Assembly (NCBI GenBank): GCA_937127125.1
Contig: CAKZLO010000002.1
Span: forward strand, 1 to 64,000
Reading direction: 5' to 3'
DNA: 64,000 nt
Source of the DNA: an uncultured Ardenticatenia bacterium
Lineage (GTDB): Bacteria > Chloroflexota > Anaerolineae > 4572-78 > NAK82
This document shows, one piece after another, positions 50,611 through 59,766 of the stretch. How positions within the stretch are numbered: the stretch's first letter is position 1; every line of letters starts with the position of its first letter. The notes beneath the pieces were generated by a model that searched no databases, was not told the origin of the DNA, and saw only the letters and a list, made by a program, of their open reading frames with translations. The position numbers and the translations under genes are program-made.

Positions 50611-52392
50611 CTACAGCAGCACGGCAGTCTGTAAACGGTACATGCGACGATAGAGGGTGTCGTGTTCCAGCAACTCGCTGTGACGGCCACGCTCCACTAT
50701 ACGCCCGGATTGTAGCACGATCACTTCATCCACCTGATCTAGGGCTACCAGACGATGAGTGATGATCATGCTAGTGCGTCCGCGCATCAATGTCTCGAGA
50801 GTCTGCCACAATGCACGTTCGGTGAGTGCATCCAGATTGGCAGTCGGTTCATCCAGAATGAGGATAGGTGTATTACGCAGCAACACCCGCGCAATAGCCA
50901 GACGCTGACGTTCTCCCCCGCTCAAGCGCACTCCCTGCTCACCAATCCACGTCTCCAATCCGTCCGGTAGATTGCGCACAAACTCAGCTAGTTGGGCTAT
51001 CTCCAGGACTTGCCACAAATCTGCTTCGCGTGCCTCAGGATGTGCCAGCAGGAGGTTCTCACGCAGCGTGCCGTTAAAAAGGTGCGTGGACTGCGCCACG
51101 ACACCGATGAGACGGCGTACGTCCTCCGCACGATAGGCACGTAACTCATGCCCTCCGAGGCGGATGTGCCCTTCCGGATACTCCCAAAAGCGCAGCAACA
51201 GGTTGACCAGTGTGGTCTTGCCACTTCCACTGGGGCCGACGACAGCAATACATCTACCAGAGGGTATGCTAAATGTAATACCATCCAATGCAGGTGGCGC
51301 ACCCGGTACATACCAGAAGCGCACGGCTTCCATCTCCAGGCTGTGATCACGAGGCCGAGGTGAGGCGGTGACAGGATCTTGCACCGCTGGCGCGGCGTCA
51401 ATTATCTCAAACAGACGACGTGCGGCGGCCACATTATTCTCGAGCTGCTGGAATGCAGCGGGCAAAGGCGCGACCGCTTCGAAGCTTGCTAATGTAGCCA
51501 AGAGCAACACGGCAAGGCTCACCCCGTCCAGTTGTCCATTACGCACCAACGGAACAAGGACAACGAGCAATGCAGCTGCCGCCAAGTTAGCGAGCAACCC
51601 CCCTAAAGCATCATTCAGCGCAGCGAGCTGCACAACACGCGCCTGTACTCGAACAAGCTGGGCATTCATCATTGCCAAACGTGTCTGCTGCGTGGACGCC
51701 TGGTTGAAGCCCAACAGGTCCGCCATGCCCTGGATAGCGTCTACCAGCGCAGCAGCGAGTGTCGCACGAATCTCCGATAATCGACGCTCGGGAGAACGGC
51801 TAAGCAGACGTGTGGCGACAGGCAACACTACACCAGCCACCAGCACAAAAAAGAGCACCACGGCAGCCGCTTGTACATCATAGCGGGCGACAAACCACCC
51901 GATCAGTGCAGTGCACAGCAGAACAACACCGAGTGGTGTCAGAACGCGCAGATAAAAATGCTCCAGTGTTTCGATGTCAGAGACAATGCGGCTGAGCAGA
52001 TCCCCACTACGATACTGTAGCAGCCGCGCCGGTGCCAGCGGCTCGATCGCGCGATAGAACCAGACGCGCAAATGAGTCAGCAATCGCAAGGTTACGCTAT
52101 GCGACAGGTAACGTTCCAGATAGCGCAGTGCACCGCGTGCGGTGCCAAAAAAGCGCACCCCTACAATCGCCACCTGCAGCGCAGCCAGCGGTGGATGATA
52201 AGCCGCACTGGCAATAATGTGTGCCGCAGTGGCCATCAAACCGACACTGCTGGCAATGGTGGCGAAACCGACCAAGAGTGCCAGTCCCATGCGGAGAGTG
52301 TAGGGAGAGACGAGCCGCACCAGATGCCAGATTATTATCAGTGCCCCCGTAGAAACCTCTCTTCCACTATTACGCTCGGGCGACATTCGCAT
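50611..52392 (-). CDS. cydC: ABC exporter subunit CydC-like
   Basis: About 593 aa, a half-transporter with an N-terminal six-helix membrane domain (LIIIWHLVRLVSPYTLRMGLA, then RGALRYLERYLSHSVTLRLL) and a C-terminal ATPase domain. Walker A: VGPSGSGKTTLVNLL. Signature: LSGGERQRLAIARVLL. Walker B: ILILDEPTANLD. With CydD it exports cysteine or glutathione, needed for cytochrome bd and periplasmic redox balance. The frame opens at 52509, but that would overlap cydD by 97 bases and lacks family similarity; the ATG at 52392 (or 52386) gives the normal start. No cydA or cydB lies in the window. Confidence 0.85.
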   Translation of the reverse strand: MRMSPERNSGREVSTGALIIIWHLVRLVSPYTLRMGLALLVGFATIASSVGLMATAAHIIASAAYHPPLAALQVAIVGVRFFGTARGALRYLERYLSHSVTLRLLTHLRVWFYRAIEPLAPARLLQYRSGDLLSRIVSDIETLEHFYLRVLTPLGVVLLCTALIGWFVARYDVQAAAVVLFFVLVAGVVLPVATRLLSRSPERRLSEIRATLAAALVDAIQGMADLLGFNQASTQQTRLAMMNAQLVRVQARVVQLAALNDALGGLLANLAAAALLVVLVPLVRNGQLDGVSLAVLLLATLASFEAVAPLPAAFQQLENNVAAARRLFEIIDAAPAVQDPVTASPRPRDHSLEMEAVRFWYVPGAPPALDGITFSIPSGRCIAVVGPSGSGKTTLVNLLLRFWEYPEGHIRLGGHELRAYRAEDVRRLIGVVAQSTHLFNGTLRENLLLAHPEAREADLWQVLEIAQLAEFVRNLPDGLETWIGEQGVRLSGGERQRLAIARVLLRNTPILILDEPTANLDALTERALWQTLETLMRGRTSMIITHRLVALDQVDEVIVLQSGRIVERGRHSELLEHDTLYRRMYRLQTAVLL

Positions 52393-52412
52393 CCTTGTTT
52401 CTCGGCAAACAG

Positions 52413-54278
52413 TTAAGTATCTGGCGACGCCACCTTCCTCGCGCCATAAGCAGTCACTAGCTGGTAGTATAGCTGCCCGCGCGCCAGCAGCTCGGAGTGA
52501 CGACCACACTCGACAATGTGCCCTCCTGACAGCACCAGGATCTGATCGGCATCCTGCGTTGTGGTCAGACGGTGTGCAATTACCAACACGGTGCGCCCGC
52601 GCATTAGCTGGGTTATGCTCGCCTGCAAGAGTTCCTCATGCTGCACGTCCAAGCTAGAAGTTGCCTCATCCAAAATGAGAAGCGGCGCATCCTTGAGGAA
52701 AGCACGCGCGATGGCGATGCGTTGCGCCTGACCGCCGCTCAACCGTGTCCCCCGTTCGCCAATCAATGTATCGTACCCATTGGGCAGTTCTCGAATAAAG
52801 ATGTCGGCGTGGGCCAAGTGTGCTGCAGCAATGACTTGTTCCATAGTCGCATGTGGTTGCCCCAGTTGAATATTGTCTGCAACTGAAGCGTTCAGGAGGT
52901 AGGGCTGCTGAGCTACCCACGCCACTTGAGTACGCCACACTGACGGATCGACCAACCCAAGTGGTATCTCGCCCACTCGGATGGTGCCCTGTTGGGGCTC
53001 AATGAAGCGCAACAACAGCTGCACGACAGTGCTTTTGCCGCTACCGCTAGGTCCAACCAATGCTATCTTCCGCTCGGGCGGCAAAGTAAAAGAAACCCCC
53101 CGCAATGCAGGCCGCGTACCGTCTTGATAGGCAAAGTGGACATCCACAAAGTGGATAGGACTGCACTTCACAAGGGCAGAAAGATGCACTGCCTCAACTG
53201 AATCAAATACAGCTGTCCCCGAAAAAGGCTGAACCCTGATGGGCATCTTCTCATCTGGAGCGGCAGACGTGTGTTCCACCTCTGTCTCGCGCTCGGAGAC
53301 GAGCAGCTGAGCAGTCGACTTGGCTAGGGGTGTTTCCAACACTTGATAGATGCGTTGTGCTGCCGTGGCGCCAGCAACACCAGCGTGGAAGCGTGCTCCC
53401 AGAGCGCGCAGCGGCATATAGAACTCAGGCGCCAGAAGAAGCACGAAGAAAGCCTGCTGGAAGCTCAGGCTGCCGTATAGCAGACGCAGCCCCACTTCTA
53501 CCGCTACGATTGCTACGCTAAGGGTAGAAAGCATCTCCAACATCAAGGCCGATAGAAAGGTGACGCGTAAGACAGCCATAGTACGCTGACGATAGTCCTC
53601 GCTGATGCGTGCGATGATCTCTGTCTGCTCAGCACTGCGCCCCAACACCTTGAGCGTGGTCAGCCCTTGCAACACATCCAAGAAGTGCGCTCCCATACGA
53701 CTGAGCACACGCCACTGTCGTCGAGTGAGCTGCTCCGCCTGGCTGCCAATAAGCATCATAAAGAAGGGAATAAGTGGCGCGGTAACCGCCATGATCACTC
53801 CAGAGATGGGATCAAGCGGGGTGACCAGTAACAGAAAGGTGAGTGGCACCAACGCTGCGCTGAGCAACTGGGGCAAGTACTGACCAAAATAAGCGTCAAG
53901 CGCCTCAATACCCTCTAATGCAGTGGTGACCAGCTCACCAGTGCGCTCTCCCTGAACGTAGACCGGCCCCAGTGCAAACAGCCGTTCTATGAACCGGGTA
54001 CGCAGATCGCGTTTCACAATGCCAGCCAGATGCTGGGCTGCTACCTGCCCACCCCATACCAATGCGCTACGCCCCAGTGCACACGCAATAAATCCAAGCA
54101 GCCAGCCCAAGACATCGCGCAACGTATCCCCCATTAGGAACACTCGCGCGACTACCTGACTGAGTGCGAATGCCTGCCCTACCAATAGCACACCCGCCAA
54201 CCAGCTGCACAGCGCCACCGTTAGCAGGAAGGGGAAGGCATTGCGCGTTTCACGCAACAGCCGTCGATCCAGATTCAT
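52413..54278 (-). CDS. cydD: ABC exporter subunit CydD-like
   Basis: 621 aa half-transporter, partner of CydC. The membrane domain contains RLFALGPVYVQGERTGELVTT, ALEGIEALDAYFGQYLPQLL and LVTPLDPISG, typical for CydD. The ATPase domain has Walker A VGPSGSGKSTVVQLL, signature LSGGQAQRIAIARAFL and Walker B LLILDEATSSLD. An insertion of ~60 residues between the domains (about 330-390) is longer than usual. The ATG at 54278 has only a weak ribosome-binding site. Divergence from drug exporters is judged by the family-specific text. Confidence 0.86.
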   Translation of the reverse strand: MNLDRRLLRETRNAFPFLLTVALCSWLAGVLLVGQAFALSQVVARVFLMGDTLRDVLGWLLGFIACALGRSALVWGGQVAAQHLAGIVKRDLRTRFIERLFALGPVYVQGERTGELVTTALEGIEALDAYFGQYLPQLLSAALVPLTFLLLVTPLDPISGVIMAVTAPLIPFFMMLIGSQAEQLTRRQWRVLSRMGAHFLDVLQGLTTLKVLGRSAEQTEIIARISEDYRQRTMAVLRVTFLSALMLEMLSTLSVAIVAVEVGLRLLYGSLSFQQAFFVLLLAPEFYMPLRALGARFHAGVAGATAAQRIYQVLETPLAKSTAQLLVSERETEVEHTSAAPDEKMPIRVQPFSGTAVFDSVEAVHLSALVKCSPIHFVDVHFAYQDGTRPALRGVSFTLPPERKIALVGPSGSGKSTVVQLLLRFIEPQQGTIRVGEIPLGLVDPSVWRTQVAWVAQQPYLLNASVADNIQLGQPHATMEQVIAAAHLAHADIFIRELPNGYDTLIGERGTRLSGGQAQRIAIARAFLKDAPLLILDEATSSLDVQHEELLQASITQLMRGRTVLVIAHRLTTTQDADQILVLSGGHIVECGRHSELLARGQLYYQLVTAYGARKVASPDT

Positions 54279-54345
54279 GGGGAAAAGATGTCCCGTCGCG
54301 TTATTTTACCCAACGCGTCACGCGCACACTCGCTAAAAGTTCGTC

Positions 54346-55371
54346 TTATACCGCATCGCGCGCCAAGACGTGAGTGGCAATCAGCCCAAGCCACAAAGTA
54401 TACTCAGCGGTCACGTCAAAGTCGGCATTGTCTAGTGCAGCGGCAGCCTGGCCCGACGTTCCTTTCATCTTTGCCATAACCCAATGTCCATCTGTCTCCT
54501 GATGATCAGCGATGTAACGCGCCACCTTTAAGGCGATCGCGCGGTAGCGCGTCTCACCAGTGATATGGTACAACATCGCACATCCCCATGCTGCCTTGCC
54601 GCTGGAAGGGCCCTCCCATGGGTTGACGCACCGCTCAAGCAGGGCACAGTACGCCTCGGCGGCACTGCGATAACGCATCTGATCAGTTGCTTGGTAGAGC
54701 AGAACAAGGAAGGCAAAAGGGAGTCCGAGAGCATACCAGCACTGATCGGGGGCATGTAAATCGATCACGCGCCACCAGCGCAATTCTGATTCAGATGCTA
54801 CCCTTGCCAGACTTCCATCAGGCATCAGAGCTGTGTAGAAGTAGGAGGAGACAGGGTGCTGCTGCTCGAGCAAAAGCGCTAGGTATTCGCCGGCACGGCA
54901 AGCTGCTTGGATGTGGCCAGTAGCCAAGCAGGCGAGGCCTCCCGCTGCGGTGGAAATGGTGTCCGTGGTACTTGGGATATTCGGCAGCGTCTGCGCTGAG
55001 AAGAAGCCACCACTATGTGCATCCTGCTGCGCTGTCAGGAAATGCATCGCTGGCACAGCAACTTCATATCGCCCCACTGCCATGCTGCCTATGACCAAGT
55101 AGGCATTAATGTAAAGATAATGAGCTGCCTGGTGCACCACATTCATGCGCGGTACGAAATCGCCTGTCGAGGTCATAAAGCGCTCACGCACATAGGTAAG
55201 CAGACGGTGCGCTGATGCCGGTTGTCCAGTTGTGGCGAAGGCCCAGCTGCCTTTGTAGAAGGCACTTAGCTGAGCATTCGTCAGTCCTTCCCAGCTGCCA
55301 TCGGCCCGCTGGTGCTGCAATAACCAGGTGCTGCCGGCGAGTGCACGTTCCCAACACTGTTTGGCTTCCAT
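54346..55371 (-). CDS. Alpha/alpha-barrel-like hypothetical protein
   Basis: 341 aa, no signal peptide. It is built of repeated helical hairpins with aromatic and QxxxGxW-type turns, such as WLLQHQRADGSWEGL, LTAQQDAHSGGFFSAQ, GKAAWGCAMLYHITGETRYRAIA and YIADHQETDGHWVMAKM. This pattern is found in prenyltransferase/squalene-cyclase-like and six-hairpin glycosidase-like folds; no catalytic DxDD motif was seen, so a cyclase role is not supported. It lies 67 bases upstream of cydD on the same strand and divergent from the Fur gene. Function unknown. Confidence 0.65.
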   Translation of the reverse strand: MEAKQCWERALAGSTWLLQHQRADGSWEGLTNAQLSAFYKGSWAFATTGQPASAHRLLTYVRERFMTSTGDFVPRMNVVHQAAHYLYINAYLVIGSMAVGRYEVAVPAMHFLTAQQDAHSGGFFSAQTLPNIPSTTDTISTAAGGLACLATGHIQAACRAGEYLALLLEQQHPVSSYFYTALMPDGSLARVASESELRWWRVIDLHAPDQCWYALGLPFAFLVLLYQATDQMRYRSAAEAYCALLERCVNPWEGPSSGKAAWGCAMLYHITGETRYRAIALKVARYIADHQETDGHWVMAKMKGTSGQAAAALDNADFDVTAEYTLWLGLIATHVLARDAV

Positions 55372-55665
55372 CGTCTCACCCCTTCACGCGTCTAGAGACA
55401 TCCGCCGCAGTGCGGTGCACACAGTGGCATCTGCGACAGAGGAATGTGAAGCAACCCTTTGAGCGCTACTATAAACCGCCACACTAAGCCTGCCAAATCG
55501 ACGGAGACGGGGTTGTCTTCCATCTCGACCTTCCCCCTACGAAGAATCTCTCTCAATCGCAAAGAACAACTGTGCCCCGTCTTCGGATGCGCACAGCAAG
55601 CATGGCGGTGGGATCCGCTGTGGACTTGACAAACAATGAGTGTAAGTCTATCATAAGGAAAATGT

Positions 55666-55688
55666 AATTGAGACAAATTCTCATTTCG
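55666..55688. promoter_or_regulatory. Candidate Fur/Zur operator upstream of the regulator
   Basis: AATTGAGACAAATTCTCATTT is an imperfect inverted repeat (TGAGA-5-TCTCA core) within about 30 bases of the Fur-family start, so autoregulation is likely. A partial copy, AATTCTCAT, recurs before znuA near 56330. Apart from this element, I see nothing in 55372-55697. The coordinate may be off by one or two bases. Confidence 0.45.
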
Positions 55689-55697
55689 GCTTAAGTT

Positions 55698-56123
55698 ATG
55701 GACACATCCAAGAACATATCGGAGGCGCTCAAACGTGCCGGTTACAAGTTGACGGCGCCACGCAAAGCTATCGTGCAAGTACTAGAAAAAGGGGGCGATC
55801 ATCTCAGCTCGAGCGAAGTGCTAACGCTAGGTCGCCAGATCTATCCATTGCTGAGCCGCGCCACGGTCTATCGCACCCTTGAGCTGCTCACCACGCTAGG
55901 GTTGATCCGCCCCATTTTACTGAGAGATGCCGCTCAGCGCTACGTCACCGGCGAGGGTGGTCATCACCATTTGCTGTGCAGAGAGTGTGGAGCTGTCTTC
56001 GAGTTCGAACGCTGCGGTGCGGAGCAGCTGGCAGCAGAGCTGGCAGAACGCTTCGACTTCCAGATTCGCGGTCATCTGCTAGAGTTTTATGGGATCTGTC
56101 GCAACTGTCAGACAGACGATTAA
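55698..56123 (+). CDS. Fur-family regulator, probably Zur
   Basis: 141 aa. The winged-helix domain KRAGYKLTAPRKAIVQVLEKG and SRATVYRTLELLTTLGLI is followed by the dimerisation domain with metal-binding histidines in GEGGHHHLLCREC. The structural zinc pairs are CREC and CRNC. It represses genes when loaded with metal. Placement directly before znuA-znuC-znuB suggests zinc (Zur), though Fur, Mur or PerR cannot be excluded. It is divergent from the hypothetical gene at 54.3-55.4 kb; a 267-base gap leads to znuA. Confidence 0.87.
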   Translation: MDTSKNISEALKRAGYKLTAPRKAIVQVLEKGGDHLSSSEVLTLGRQIYPLLSRATVYRTLELLTTLGLIRPILLRDAAQRYVTGEGGHHHLLCRECGAVFEFERCGAEQLAAELAERFDFQIRGHLLEFYGICRNCQTDD

Positions 56124-56390
56124 TGAGGTACAGGGTTACGTTCGCTCTGATCGTCTGGAGAGGGAAGTGGCACATCCATCTGTTTCTTTAGCTTTGTACC
56201 ACGCGAGACACCAAGAGAAGGAGTAGCAGAAGCACCCCAGAATGGGAGCGGCACGGGCGAGACTGCCGACTAAGGGATGAGTTCTCTTGCTTACACTTAG
56301 GAGCTGATCTCCCTTCCTGGAAAGGTCTAATTCTCATAGCTTAGGACCAAAGTTAGATAAAGTTAGATTAGATACAGGTGAGGTGAAAAG

Positions 56391-57407
56391 ATGGCACGTT
56401 ACAAGGTGTTCGGTTGGTTTCTCATCGGGTTGTTGGTTGCTCTCTGGTGTTCGCCTGGTATGCATGGGTATGCCATGACGTTCACACCCACTCCGCCAGC
56501 TTCACTCGAAACACCCCCACTGCGCGTACTAGCCATCGAGTCGTTTCTGGCCGACATCGCGCAGAATGTGGCCGGCCAACGCTTGACTGTCTCTTCTCTT
56601 ATCCCTCTGGGAGTAGACCCGCATAGCTTTGAGCTCACCCCCGGGGATTTGCGCCAGATCGTCGAGAGCGACGTGGTGATAATCAATGGCGGTGGGTTGG
56701 AAGAATTCCTACAGGAAGTGCTACAAAGTGCAAGTGGAAAATGGCAGCTCATCGAAGCGGCCAAGGGCTTGACGTTCCGAGAGCCTTATGAGCATGGTGC
56801 GGAAGAAGGCGAGGAGCACACGGCGAAATCCACAGAAGAAGAGGTAATGCAAGGGGAAGAAAGTCATCACGAACACGAGAATGACCCCCACTTCTGGCTC
56901 GACCCGAACAACGTTATCCGTTACGTGGAGAACATTCGGGACGGATTGAGCCAGGCCGATCCGGCAGGCGCCCTTGTCTATGCACAGAATGCCGAAACCT
57001 ACAACGAACGGCTGCGCGAGCTGGATCAATGGATCGTCACGCAAGTGGAACAGATACCACTAGAACGTCGTCTGCTGGTGACGAACCATGAAAGCTTCGG
57101 CTATTTTGCAGACCGTTATGGCTTCCGCGTCATTGGTACCATCCTGCCAGGAGTAAGCACAGGGGCGTCTCCCTCGGCCCAACAATTAGCACACTTGATT
57201 GAGCTCATCAAGGAGACTGGTGCACCAGCTATCTTTCTGGAAACAGGAACCAATCCCCAGCTAGCAGAGCAGATCGCGCGCGATACCGGCGTGAAAGTGG
57301 TCAGCAACCTATACACTCATTCGCTCAGTGACGCAGACGGACCGGCGCCTACTTACCTGGATATGATGCGGCATAACACTCGGCTCATCGTAGAGGCGTT
57401 GCGGTAG
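56391..57407 (+). CDS. znuA: Zinc/manganese ABC transporter substrate-binding protein ZnuA
   Basis: 338 aa. A signal peptide (VFGWFLIGLLVALWCSPGMHG) precedes the ZnuA/TroA fold. Metal ligands: VDPHSFELTPGD, NDPHFWLDPNNV, TNHESFGYFADRYG and a C-terminal acidic residue. The long loop EHGAEEGEEHTAKSTEEE...HHEHEND (about 138-165) is acidic and His-rich, a hallmark of zinc-specific members. It captures the metal outside the cell for ZnuCB. AGGTGA precedes the ATG. Confidence 0.9.
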   Translation: MARYKVFGWFLIGLLVALWCSPGMHGYAMTFTPTPPASLETPPLRVLAIESFLADIAQNVAGQRLTVSSLIPLGVDPHSFELTPGDLRQIVESDVVIINGGGLEEFLQEVLQSASGKWQLIEAAKGLTFREPYEHGAEEGEEHTAKSTEEEVMQGEESHHEHENDPHFWLDPNNVIRYVENIRDGLSQADPAGALVYAQNAETYNERLRELDQWIVTQVEQIPLERRLLVTNHESFGYFADRYGFRVIGTILPGVSTGASPSAQQLAHLIELIKETGAPAIFLETGTNPQLAEQIARDTGVKVVSNLYTHSLSDADGPAPTYLDMMRHNTRLIVEALR

Positions 57408-57554
57408 CTTTTGGGGTATAGTAGTTGAATCTGCTGCCGCGCACATGCGAGAGGGAGAAGATAGAGTTCCGAGAAGCACGACGAATGGGGGACTTTGGGA
57501 TTTACTGAGATGCTCGACCGGGAGTGCTCAGATAGATGAGAAAGGCTTGGTGTG

Positions 57555-58409
57555 ATGCGAACACGTCTTGAGAGAAGGCGAAGTGTTGAGATGTCATTGC
57601 CGGATGAACCCGCCCGCTTGGAGCTCTATCATGTGACAGTGGCCTATGGCGGGCAGTTGGCATTGCAGGATGTTACGCTGCAGGTGCCTCACGGAGCACA
57701 GGTGGCGGTGGTGGGACCAAATGGTGCCGGCAAATCCACCCTGTTTAAAGTGCTGGTTGGACTGTTGCCCGTGCAAGCTGGACAAATTTTCATTCATGGC
57801 CGGCCGCTAGGGGCACACCACGATTGCGTCGCATACGTGCCGCAACGCGAGGAAGTAGATTGGCGCTTTCCGGTCACAGTGGCTGATGTAGTTATGATGG
57901 GACGTTATGGCCGTTTGGGATGGCTGAAACGTCCGAAAGCCTATGATCGGGCGATAGTGATGCGCAGCCTGGAACAGCTTGGCATCGCTGAGCTAGCAGA
58001 TCGTCCTATTGGTGAGCTCTCCGGTGGTCAGCAACGGCGCACATTCCTGGCACGCGCGCTAGCTCAGGAACCTCACATCCTGCTGATGGACGAACCCTTT
58101 ACCGGGGTCGACGCTGCCACGCAAGAGACAACCATGAGGTTGCTTGAACAGTTGCGCGATAAGTGTGTGACCGTCCTACTTTCTACGCATGACCTAAATC
58201 TAGCTGCCACACATTTCGAACAAGTGATCTTGCTCAACAAGCGGTTGATCCGCTATGGATCAGCGGAGCAGGTGTTAACACCCGAGACAATCACGGAAAC
58301 ATTCGGTGGGCAGGTCTTCTGGCTCGAAATCCATGGCGGTGGACAGCGCATGGCGACAGCTAGCCACTGCTGCCCACCAGAACCGATTGATTCCACCAAA
58401 CGGCGATGA
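57555..58409 (+). CDS. znuC: Zinc/manganese ABC transporter ATP-binding protein
   Basis: 284 aa. Walker A VGPNGAGKSTLFKVLVGL, signature LSGGQQRRTFLARALAQ, Walker B ILLMDEPFTGVD and the switch histidine STHDLNLAA. Subfamily text (VPQREEVDWRFPVTVADVVMMG) is typical of zinc/manganese importers. The ATG at 57555 (or the GTG three bases earlier) opens the longest frame; the ATG at 57591 (MSLPDEPARLEL) is also possible, since the family usually starts near there. It overlaps the permease gene by four bases. Confidence 0.9.
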   Translation: MRTRLERRRSVEMSLPDEPARLELYHVTVAYGGQLALQDVTLQVPHGAQVAVVGPNGAGKSTLFKVLVGLLPVQAGQIFIHGRPLGAHHDCVAYVPQREEVDWRFPVTVADVVMMGRYGRLGWLKRPKAYDRAIVMRSLEQLGIAELADRPIGELSGGQQRRTFLARALAQEPHILLMDEPFTGVDAATQETTMRLLEQLRDKCVTVLLSTHDLNLAATHFEQVILLNKRLIRYGSAEQVLTPETITETFGGQVFWLEIHGGGQRMATASHCCPPEPIDSTKRR

Positions 58410-59254
58410 TTATCGATTGGTTGATCACACCGCTGTCATACGGTTTTATGCAGCGAGGCTTGATTGCTTCAATGCTGGTGGGTATCTTGTGTGCTGTGGT
58501 GGGATGTTATATTGTGCTGCGCTCGATGGCCTTCCTGGGCGACGCGCTGGCGCACGGTATCCTGCCCGGTGTAGCGGTTGCCTACTTGCTGCAGATCAAC
58601 CTGACGCTGGGTGCACTGGCGGCAGGGGTGGCGGTGGCATTGGGAATCGCTTTCCTCTCACGTCAGGGTACCATCAAAGAGGACACAGCGATCGGGATCC
58701 TGTTTGCAGCATCGCTCTCGCTGGGAGTGCTGCTCATCAGTACTATCCGAACGTATGCAGTCGATCTGACCCACATCCTGTTTGGCAATGTGTTAGGAGT
58801 CAGCCCGGCTGATCTGTGGCTTATGGGCGGGTTGGTCTGCGTGGTACTGACTACCATCATACTTCTTTACAAAGAATTCCTGGTGATCTCATTCGACCCC
58901 GTCCACGCCGCCGCGCTGCGCTTACCCGCTAATCTGTTGCGCCACCTGATGCTAGTACTGCTAGCGTTGACAGTGGTTGTGTCGCTGCAGACGGTAGGAG
59001 TGGGATTGGTTGCCGCGATGTTAGTGACACCAGGCGCAACCGCCTATCTGTTGACCCGCCGACTGTCCGAGATGATGATACTGGCCGCGGCGTTGGGTGC
59101 CTTCTCTGGCATTGTGGGACTGTACTTGAGCTTCTATTTCAACGTAGCCTCGGGTGCTGCGGTCGTGCTGACTGCAACTGCACTCTTCTTGCTTACTTTC
59201 CTGCTAGCACCACGCAAGGGTTTGCTGTGGCAACGCCGGCGTCCCCATTCGTAG
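58406..59254 (+). CDS. znuB: Zinc/manganese ABC transporter permease
   Basis: 282 aa with about eight membrane helices (LIASMLVGILCAVVGCYIVLR, LTLGALAAGVAVALGIAFLS). ABC-3 family landmarks: SMAFLGDALAHGILPGVAVAY and LKEDTAIGI-like IKEDTAIGILFAASLSLG. ATGA overlap with the ATPase gene shows coupled translation. It completes a Zur-ZnuA-ZnuC-ZnuB set. Confidence 0.92.
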   Translation: MIIDWLITPLSYGFMQRGLIASMLVGILCAVVGCYIVLRSMAFLGDALAHGILPGVAVAYLLQINLTLGALAAGVAVALGIAFLSRQGTIKEDTAIGILFAASLSLGVLLISTIRTYAVDLTHILFGNVLGVSPADLWLMGGLVCVVLTTIILLYKEFLVISFDPVHAAALRLPANLLRHLMLVLLALTVVVSLQTVGVGLVAAMLVTPGATAYLLTRRLSEMMILAAALGAFSGIVGLYLSFYFNVASGAAVVLTATALFLLTFLLAPRKGLLWQRRRPHS

Positions 59255-59283
59255 TGTCTTGACGCTCAATGCACCACTACGAA
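59248..59283 (+). terminator. Hairpin at the end of the znu genes
   Basis: TTCGTAGTG (59248-59256) pairs perfectly with CACTACGAA (59275-59283); the stem includes the znuB stop codon. The loop is 18 bases and no T-run follows, so it may be a weak terminator or mRNA-protecting stem. Confidence 0.4.
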
Positions 59284-59381
59284 GGCACGAAAAAGCATTC
59301 CTACTGCTCAGATTTCGTCAGGAAATGCATCTCAATAGATGTTGTCGACTCAGATGTCCCCCCAACATGTCTCAAAAAGAT

Positions 59382-59411
59382 TTGACAATGAAAGAAGAAA
59401 TGCATTATACT
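59382..59411 (+). promoter_or_regulatory. Strong promoter for the tRNA-Ala genes
   Basis: A consensus -35 TTGACA (59382-59387) and -10 TATACT (59406-59411) with an 18-base spacer. The first tRNA starts 17 bases after the -10 box. Confidence 0.8.
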
Positions 59412-59427
59412 ATTAAATGAATAATGG

Positions 59428-59500
59428 GGGGCTGTAGCTCAGCTGGGAGAGCGCATCAATCGCACTGATGAGGCCAGGGGTTCGAATCCCCTCAGCTCCA
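59428..59500 (+). tRNA. tRNA-Ala (anticodon CGC)
   Basis: 73 bases with a complete cloverleaf: acceptor GGGGCTG/CAGCTCC, D-arm GCTC/GAGC, anticodon stem CATCA/TGATG with loop ATCGCAC giving CGC, and T-arm AGGGG/CCCCT with TTCGAAT. The CCA end is not encoded beyond the discriminator A. It reads GCG alanine codons. Confidence 0.95.
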
Positions 59501-59554
59501 TCCGTCAGATAGTATTTGGTATTCGGTGCAGCCAAGCTGGCGGCTCGTCATTGT

Positions 59555-59627
<73 letters not shown>

Positions 59628-59667
59628 CTGGTTTTTACTAGATGGTGTTTGTACGCAGTTCGGCGAG

Positions 59668-59695
59668 ACCCTTCGTCTTGGGACGAAGGGTTTTT
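59668..59695 (+). terminator. Rho-independent terminator after the tRNA genes
   Basis: A perfect 10-bp stem ACCCTTCGTC/GACGAAGGGT with a TTGG loop is followed by TTTTT. It lies 40 bases after the second tRNA-Ala and before ilvE. Confidence 0.9.
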
Positions 59696-59766
59696 ACCAC
59701 CTAAGCATGTATTATTGTCTTTCTTCCCCGAATTAGCCACGCGCACTGATTGGAGGGTTGAGCGCT

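Noticed and set aside
52393-52509. Extended N-terminus of CydC overlapping cydD
   Set aside because: The extra 39 residues have no family similarity and arise from the opposite frame of cydD; ATGs at 52392/52386 give a normal start.
56350-56376. Repeated GTTAGAT sequence upstream of znuA
   Set aside because: It is short, AT-rich and imperfect; it could be a binding site, but there is no second instance in the window to support it.
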